From: Candidatus Poseidoniia archaeon
Lineage (GTDB): Archaea > Thermoplasmatota > Poseidoniia > MGIII > CG-Epi1
DNA length: 17,203 nt
NCBI GenBank assembly: GCA_022449705.1
Contig: JAKURS010000016.1
Coordinates: 1 to 17,203, forward strand
Direction of reading: 5' to 3'
Every line of letters starts with the position of its first letter. The stretch's first letter is position 1. Both the position numbers and the translations under genes were made by a program. Shown in pieces: positions 13,868 through 17,203 of the stretch. The notes below the pieces were generated by a model. That model was not told the DNA's origin. It saw only the letters and a list, made by a program, of their open reading frames with translations, and ran no database searches.

Positions 13868-15402
13868 CGGACCCAGCCCTGGAAGTCCCAGCTGGCGCTG
13901 GCGGGGGAGAGACCTTGTCGCTCGATTTCAATCCGGATGACATAGTTCCCGGTCACGCCATCGGTGGCGTTGGCTTCCAGGGCAACCGTATGGGAGGCGT
14001 CTTCGCCACCGGTGAGGCTGTCGCCCTCCGACCAGAGTTCAGCTCCGTCGGCGTCCAGCACATAAAGGGTGTAGCTGAAGCTGCCGCTGTTGCTCTCGAC
14101 CGTCAGGTTCAGGTCAATGGCTTCAAGGAATACCTCGACTGGGAACTGCTCCTCGTCTTCGGCGCTGCTCATCAGGATAAGTGTCTGACCGTCGGAGTAA
14201 TCGATCTGGAAGTCCTCAGGGATGACCCGCAACTGCTGAACCGCCTCGCCACTCTCGTCCGCCTCGTCAGTGACGGTGAGCGTGACGTTGCGCCAGCCGC
14301 CCGCAGTCCAGTTGTACTGCACCGTGTCGTTACTGCCGGTATCGCTGTTGCCGTCGCCAAAGTCCCAGCTGTAGTTGGCGATGGCGCCATTGGGCGAGCT
14401 GCTGGTGGAAGCGTCTAGCATCAGCTCGGTCCCGGCGCGCACCTCGCTGACTTCGTTGCCATCGAGCAGGATGCGGAAGCTCGCCTCTGGGCCGAGTGAC
14501 CTTACCTCGACAGGCAGCGTCGCGGAGCCCTGCTGCCCTCCCCCGTCACTGACGGTGAGCTGCACTTGGTAGCTGCCCGCCTCGTCCCAAGCGTGGCTGG
14601 GCGACTGCAGCGTCGAGCCGTCGCCGTCGCCGAAGTCCCACTCGTAGTCACGCAGGTCGCCTTCCGGGTCGCTCGAGCCGCTCCCGTCGAACTGGATTGA
14701 ATCGCCGGCGAAGACGGTCGTCGCGTCGGTGGAGATGACTGCCACCGGCGGCAGGTCGCGCACGCTGAACTGGTGGCTCACGGAATCTTCGCCGCCGCGC
14801 CCGTCGCTGACCGTCAGCGTCGCTGCGTACTCACCTTCGCCCAGCGACTGGCTGAAGCTGGCCTGGCTTGAGACCAGGCTCTGCGCCATGCCTGCCGGGC
14901 CGAGCTCCCAGCGGTAGCTGAGTGGGTCGAAATCCGGGTCGCTGCTGAGGCTACCGTCGAACTGCACCGGCTCGCCCTCCGAGTAGGCGCCGCCGCTGGC
15001 TGGCAGCCGGATGGCCGCCGTCGGCGGCCGGTTGGCCGGGTCAACCGTGACGAGCATGAAGTCGCTGTGCGACGCGCCGTGCGAGTCGCTCACGGTCAGC
15101 ACCAGCCGCAGGTCGGTGGCGGCTTGCTCGATGGTTGCGCTGGCGATGGCTTCACGCCCCAGCTCGCGCGGCTCGCCGAGCCCTTCCAGCGTCCAGAGAT
15201 AGGAGAGCGGGTCGCCGTCCGGATCGGTCCCGGACCCTACCATCTGGAATTCGACGCCCGCCTCGAGTCGCTCTCCAGGTGTCGGGCGCACAATCTGCGC
15301 CAGGGGTGGCAGATTACTCTCTCCCCCGTCGTCACCGTCCAGCAGGTCGATACAGCCCGCCAGCGGCAGCAGCAATGCCAGCACCACGGCCCCGATGCGC
15401 AT
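13858..15402 (-). CDS. PKD-domain surface lipoprotein (514 aa)
   Basis: The signal peptide has a lipobox (LPLAGC, C17), so the protein should be lipid-anchored and face outward. After a short acidic linker come four PKD domains at about 31-121, 125-215, 217-301 and 304-394. The last two have the exact signature YEWDFGDGDGS and YSWDFGDGNSD with LTVSDGGG or LTVTDEAD endings. The first two have variant cores (YLWTLEG, YRWELGP). The final 120 residues form a different beta-rich domain (YTLYVLDADGAELWSEGD, NYVIRIEIERQG) resembling pre-peptidase C-terminal sandwiches. It is strongly acidic. PKD arrays are usually adhesive or polymer-binding spacers; no catalytic domain is visible here, so a binding or structural role is inferred. 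ATG 15402 lies 29 bases from an AT box. The 3' end overlaps the TraB gene by 10 bases. Confidence 0.9.
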   Translation of the reverse strand: MRIGAVVLALLLPLAGCIDLLDGDDGGESNLPPLAQIVRPTPGERLEAGVEFQMVGSGTDPDGDPLSYLWTLEGLGEPRELGREAIASATIEQAATDLRLVLTVSDSHGASHSDFMLVTVDPANRPPTAAIRLPASGGAYSEGEPVQFDGSLSSDPDFDPLSYRWELGPAGMAQSLVSSQASFSQSLGEGEYAATLTVSDGRGGEDSVSHQFSVRDLPPVAVISTDATTVFAGDSIQFDGSGSSDPEGDLRDYEWDFGDGDGSTLQSPSHAWDEAGSYQVQLTVSDGGGQQGSATLPVEVRSLGPEASFRILLDGNEVSEVRAGTELMLDASTSSSPNGAIANYSWDFGDGNSDTGSNDTVQYNWTAGGWRNVTLTVTDEADESGEAVQQLRVIPEDFQIDYSDGQTLILMSSAEDEEQFPVEVFLEAIDLNLTVESNSGSFSYTLYVLDADGAELWSEGDSLTGGEDASHTVALEANATDGVTGNYVIRIEIERQGLSPASASWDFQGWVRYA

Positions 15403-15422
15403 CGGCCCGCCGAAGTGGCACG

Positions 15423-15431
15423 GTATTTATG
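15423..15431 (-). promoter_or_regulatory. TATA box of the PKD lipoprotein gene
   Basis: On the minus strand CATAAATAC lies 29 bases before ATG 15402. It is the same nine-base word as the box at 13162-13171 read in that direction. Confidence 0.5.
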
Positions 15432-15453
15432 TTGTCCTCTGCGCCCGCGCCCC

Positions 15454-15891
15454 TCAGGCTCCGCCAGCGCGGATGGGGCGGTGCGCGCCGCATCCTTCGC
15501 ATTGCAGCACCAGTGTGCGCCCCTGTCGCTGGAAGTTGGTGTCGGGGCGGTGGCACTCCTCGCAAAGCACGAACGCCTTGAGGTAGGCGCTGACGCGGGC
15601 GGCGACTTTCTTCTCGGGGACGCGCCCCTGCAGCACCAGCCTCCGCCCCTCAACATTGCCTGCCGTGCCGAGCTCCTGCACCAGGTATTTTGAGAAGTGG
15701 TCCGGTTCGCGTCGCAGCGCGTCGGCCATGTCGCTGAAGTTGCGCAGGATGGTGCGCTTGCCCTCATAGAGCACTTGTGGCTCGGGTGGGACGAAGCGGG
15801 CGTCATCGGTCATGACGTCCTCCAGCCCCTCGCGGGCGCGGCTCAGTAGCTTGTCGTAGTCCAGCTCCACGTCCGGCCGCAGTCCAGCCAC
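15454..15891 (-). CDS. eif2b: Translation initiation factor aIF2, beta subunit
   Basis: The 145-residue protein is the beta subunit of the heterotrimeric aIF2 that brings initiator Met-tRNA to the small ribosomal subunit. An N-terminal helix ELDYDKLLSRAREGL (9-23) contacts the gamma subunit. The central alpha-beta domain includes KRTILRNFSDMADALRR (45-61), HFSKYLVQELGTAGNVEGRR (65-84) and VPEKKVAARVSAYLKAFVLC (91-110). The C-terminal zinc ribbon has C110, C113, C131 and C134. Length fits the family (about 135-145). The start is unsure: GTG 15891 is 11 bases after the glycosyltransferase stop, while GTG 15870 would begin just before ELDYDKLL, closer to homologues. No AT box lies directly upstream, so it is probably co-transcribed with the glycosyltransferase. 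Confidence 0.93.
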   Translation of the reverse strand: MAGLRPDVELDYDKLLSRAREGLEDVMTDDARFVPPEPQVLYEGKRTILRNFSDMADALRREPDHFSKYLVQELGTAGNVEGRRLVLQGRVPEKKVAARVSAYLKAFVLCEECHRPDTNFQRQGRTLVLQCEGCGAHRPIRAGGA

Positions 15892-15902
15892 CTCAAAAAG
15901 GG

Positions 15903-16904
15903 CTACGGCCGTCGCAATAGCCCTACCAGCAGCCCTAATGAATAGCCGAAGTGCTGGATGAACAGAACCACAGGGGCGTAAAGCCCCTGCTTGAGCGAGC
16001 GCGTCTGGACCCCGACGAGCAGCCCCGCCAGCCCAAGCACGCCAAGGTAAGCGACATTGAGCGCCACTGGTAGCAGCCACGGCACCGCGACCGGCAGCGG
16101 CTGCCGCCACGCAAGCGCATAGAGCGTCATCAGCGCGACGAACGCCCCGATGAAGGTGTAGTGGCGCAGGTCGAAGCTGTCGGGATGCATGCGCGTCACT
16201 TGCGCGCGGGTAACACCGTAGTTGAACATCTGGCGCAAGAACGCCAGCGGCCGCGACCGCCGGTGGTGCCACACCACTACATCCGGCGCGTAGAGGATGC
16301 GGTGGCCCGCCTGCTGTAGCCGGATGTCGAACTCGACATCCTCGCCCGGCCAGAGAGTCGGGTGGAATCCGATGCCCGCGACCGCTTCGCGCCGCAGGAC
16401 GTAGTTGCAGGTGGGGTTGTGGTCCACCTCGCACGGCTCATCGTGGCCGGCAGTATAGCGGAAGCGGAACAGGAACTTCGAGCCAAATATCCTGCCGACC
16501 GCCTTAGCGAATGGCAGCCCTTCGCGCGGGGTGAAGTTGGGGCCGCCGACACCGGCGTAGTCGGGATTCTGCGCAAGGTGCTGCACGGCAGCGCGCAGCC
16601 AGTCCTCGCGCAGAATGGTGTCATCGTCGGTGAAGGCAATATACTCGCCCTGCGCGGCGGCGACGCCGCGGTTGCGCTTCTCGCCCGCGGCAACCGGGTC
16701 GTGGATAACCTGTAGCGCAATCCCACCCTCTTGCGCCAGCCCCCGCGCTCGTTGTAGGTGTGGCGTCTCGGCATCGCCCAGCAGGATTAGCTCGAAGCGG
16801 TCGCGCGGGTAGTCGAGCCGCGCGACTGACTTCACCATCCCGCGAATGTAGCCCACGTTGCCAGTGGTCGGCACGACTATCGAGACAAAAGGTTCAGCCG
16901 CCAT
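15903..16904 (-). CDS. Family 2 glycosyltransferase with C-terminal membrane helices
   Basis: The 333-residue GT-A enzyme transfers a sugar from a nucleotide donor to an acceptor at the inner face of the membrane. It starts FVSIVVPTTGNVGYIRGMVKSV (6-27), followed by GEKRNRGVAAAQGEYIAFTDDDT (74-96), where D93-D95 is the DxD metal/donor motif. Further on come VGGPNFTPREGLPF, then WPGEDVEFDIRLQQAG (185-200), with E188 or D189 as the likely catalytic base. YAPDVVVWHHRRS (205-217) is the rhamnosyl/mycofactocin-like GT2 ending. After about 250 residues there are two or three hydrophobic helices (250-266, 272-298, 309-330). This suggests lipid-linked or surface glycan acceptors, compatible with UppP in the same window. 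It lies 18 bases after the upstream small gene and 11 bases before aIF2 beta. Confidence 0.88.
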   Translation of the reverse strand: MAAEPFVSIVVPTTGNVGYIRGMVKSVARLDYPRDRFELILLGDAETPHLQRARGLAQEGGIALQVIHDPVAAGEKRNRGVAAAQGEYIAFTDDDTILREDWLRAAVQHLAQNPDYAGVGGPNFTPREGLPFAKAVGRIFGSKFLFRFRYTAGHDEPCEVDHNPTCNYVLRREAVAGIGFHPTLWPGEDVEFDIRLQQAGHRILYAPDVVVWHHRRSRPLAFLRQMFNYGVTRAQVTRMHPDSFDLRHYTFIGAFVALMTLYALAWRQPLPVAVPWLLPVALNVAYLGVLGLAGLLVGVQTRSLKQGLYAPVVLFIQHFGYSLGLLVGLLRRP

Positions 16905-16917
16905 TTTTTCGACGACT

Positions 16918-16927
16918 GATATTTAAG
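16918..16927 (-). promoter_or_regulatory. Possible TATA box of the glycosyltransferase gene
   Basis: On the minus strand CTTAAATATC begins 23 bases before ATG 16904, a shorter gap than the 26-31 bases seen elsewhere, and overlaps the TAA stop (16923-16925) of the upstream gene. It could start a separate message for the glycosyltransferase and aIF2 beta, but the spacing makes this uncertain. Confidence 0.3.
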
Positions 16928-17195
16928 CTGCCCCGTTGAGCAGTAATCCCACTTCGGCAGCGAGCTTCTCTGCCAGCTGTTCGTCACTGGTGCGGAGCAG
17001 CATCCGCCCCGAAGGATAGAGGTTGACCATGCATTCACGCTCAACAATCACCATCACGCCGGCGTCCACCACCTTGCGGAACTTGCGCTGGCGCAGCCAT
17101 TCCAGCGCCCGCTGCAGGTCAAGCTTCGCCGCTTGGCGGGGCTTCAGCTCGAACGCGGCCGAGTTCTGGCAGGGGCGCAGCAGGTAGAAGCTCAC
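16923..17195 (-). CDS. Conserved-looking small protein of unknown function (about 90 aa)
   Basis: The frame is open to the window edge; GTG at 17195 gives 90 residues, but the two codons before it (GCT, GGT) are also open, so the true start may lie outside. The protein has no membrane helix. It opens with a strand SFYLLRP, followed by a basic helical part (LQRALEWLRQRKFRKVVDAG, about 27-46). A beta hairpin VMVIVERECMVNLYPSGRMLLRT (about 47-69) comes next and a helix DEQLAEKLAAEVGLLL closes it. The strand-turn NLYPSGRMLLRT followed by a helix is the kind of half-saddle repeat seen in small alpha-beta proteins. I do not recognise the family. It lies 18 bases upstream of the glycosyltransferase on the same strand and may be in its operon. 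Confidence 0.6.
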   Translation of the reverse strand: MSFYLLRPCQNSAAFELKPRQAAKLDLQRALEWLRQRKFRKVVDAGVMVIVERECMVNLYPSGRMLLRTSDEQLAEKLAAEVGLLLNGAA

Positions 17196-17203
17196 AGCAC
17201 CTG

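Noticed and set aside
15892..16434. Upstream extension of the aIF2 beta frame to 16434
   Set aside because: It is antisense-frame overlap with the glycosyltransferase on the same strand; the extension is Arg/Ala-rich and lies outside the factor's known length.

Overview
The window reads as a gene-dense, GC-rich piece of an archaeal chromosome. The archaeal assignment rests on a translation factor aIF2 beta gene, an archaeal-type glutamyl-tRNA synthetase, lipoproteins with a lipobox, and AT boxes lying about 26 to 31 bases upstream of many start codons, the geometry of leaderless archaeal transcripts. A bacterial-type DNA gyrase B, an aquaporin relative and PKD-domain lipoproteins fit a marine Thermoplasmatota lineage (Marine Group II/III, Poseidoniia). 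That lineage is inferred from gene content and was not tested by phylogeny.

Layout. 1-160 is the tail of a VIT1/CCC1-type membrane protein. 252-848 (minus) is a divergent aquaporin-like protein with its own hairpin-T-tract terminator. 1010-3071 (plus) is a run of a sugar aminotransferase (DegT family), a 2-Cys peroxiredoxin and a glyoxalase-like protein. 3072-3734 is AT-richer and decayed: a methyltransferase pseudogene on the minus strand, a possible HNH-nuclease remnant on the plus strand and an orphan C-terminal tail. 3735-3911 is a small membrane zinc-ribbon gene. 3923-5490 (minus) holds two overlapping membrane genes, a DUF2085 protein and a zinc-ribbon/acidic-linker/membrane protein. 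These diverge from uppP (5540-6358).

6448-7056 (minus) is a lipoprotein. 7196-8818 is the glutamyl-tRNA synthetase and 8893-10860 is gyrB, whose leader carries a perfect hairpin. 10887-11981 (minus) is a class I/II aminotransferase, divergent from a UbiA-type prenyltransferase (12069-12971). A 59-residue zinc ribbon (12961-13140, minus) and a TraB-family protein (13190-13867, plus) diverge from one AT box, and each overlaps its convergent neighbour by 10-11 bases. 13858-15402 (minus) is a four-PKD lipoprotein. 15454-17203 (minus) holds aIF2 beta, a family 2 glycosyltransferase and an unrecognised small protein.

No mobile element, CRISPR array, tRNA or rRNA was seen. Several genes serve the cell envelope: the sugar aminotransferase, the glycosyltransferase, UppP for lipid-carrier recycling, the prenyltransferase and the lipoproteins. 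They are interleaved with information-processing genes (GluRS, GyrB, aIF2 beta) rather than forming one operon. The most distinctive points are two divergent gene pairs with identical 49-base intergenic gaps each centred on a single AT box, a GluRS whose KMSKS-type loop lacks the usual second lysine, an aquaporin relative lacking the selectivity-filter arginine, and a gyrB leader hairpin that covers the likely ribosome-binding site.
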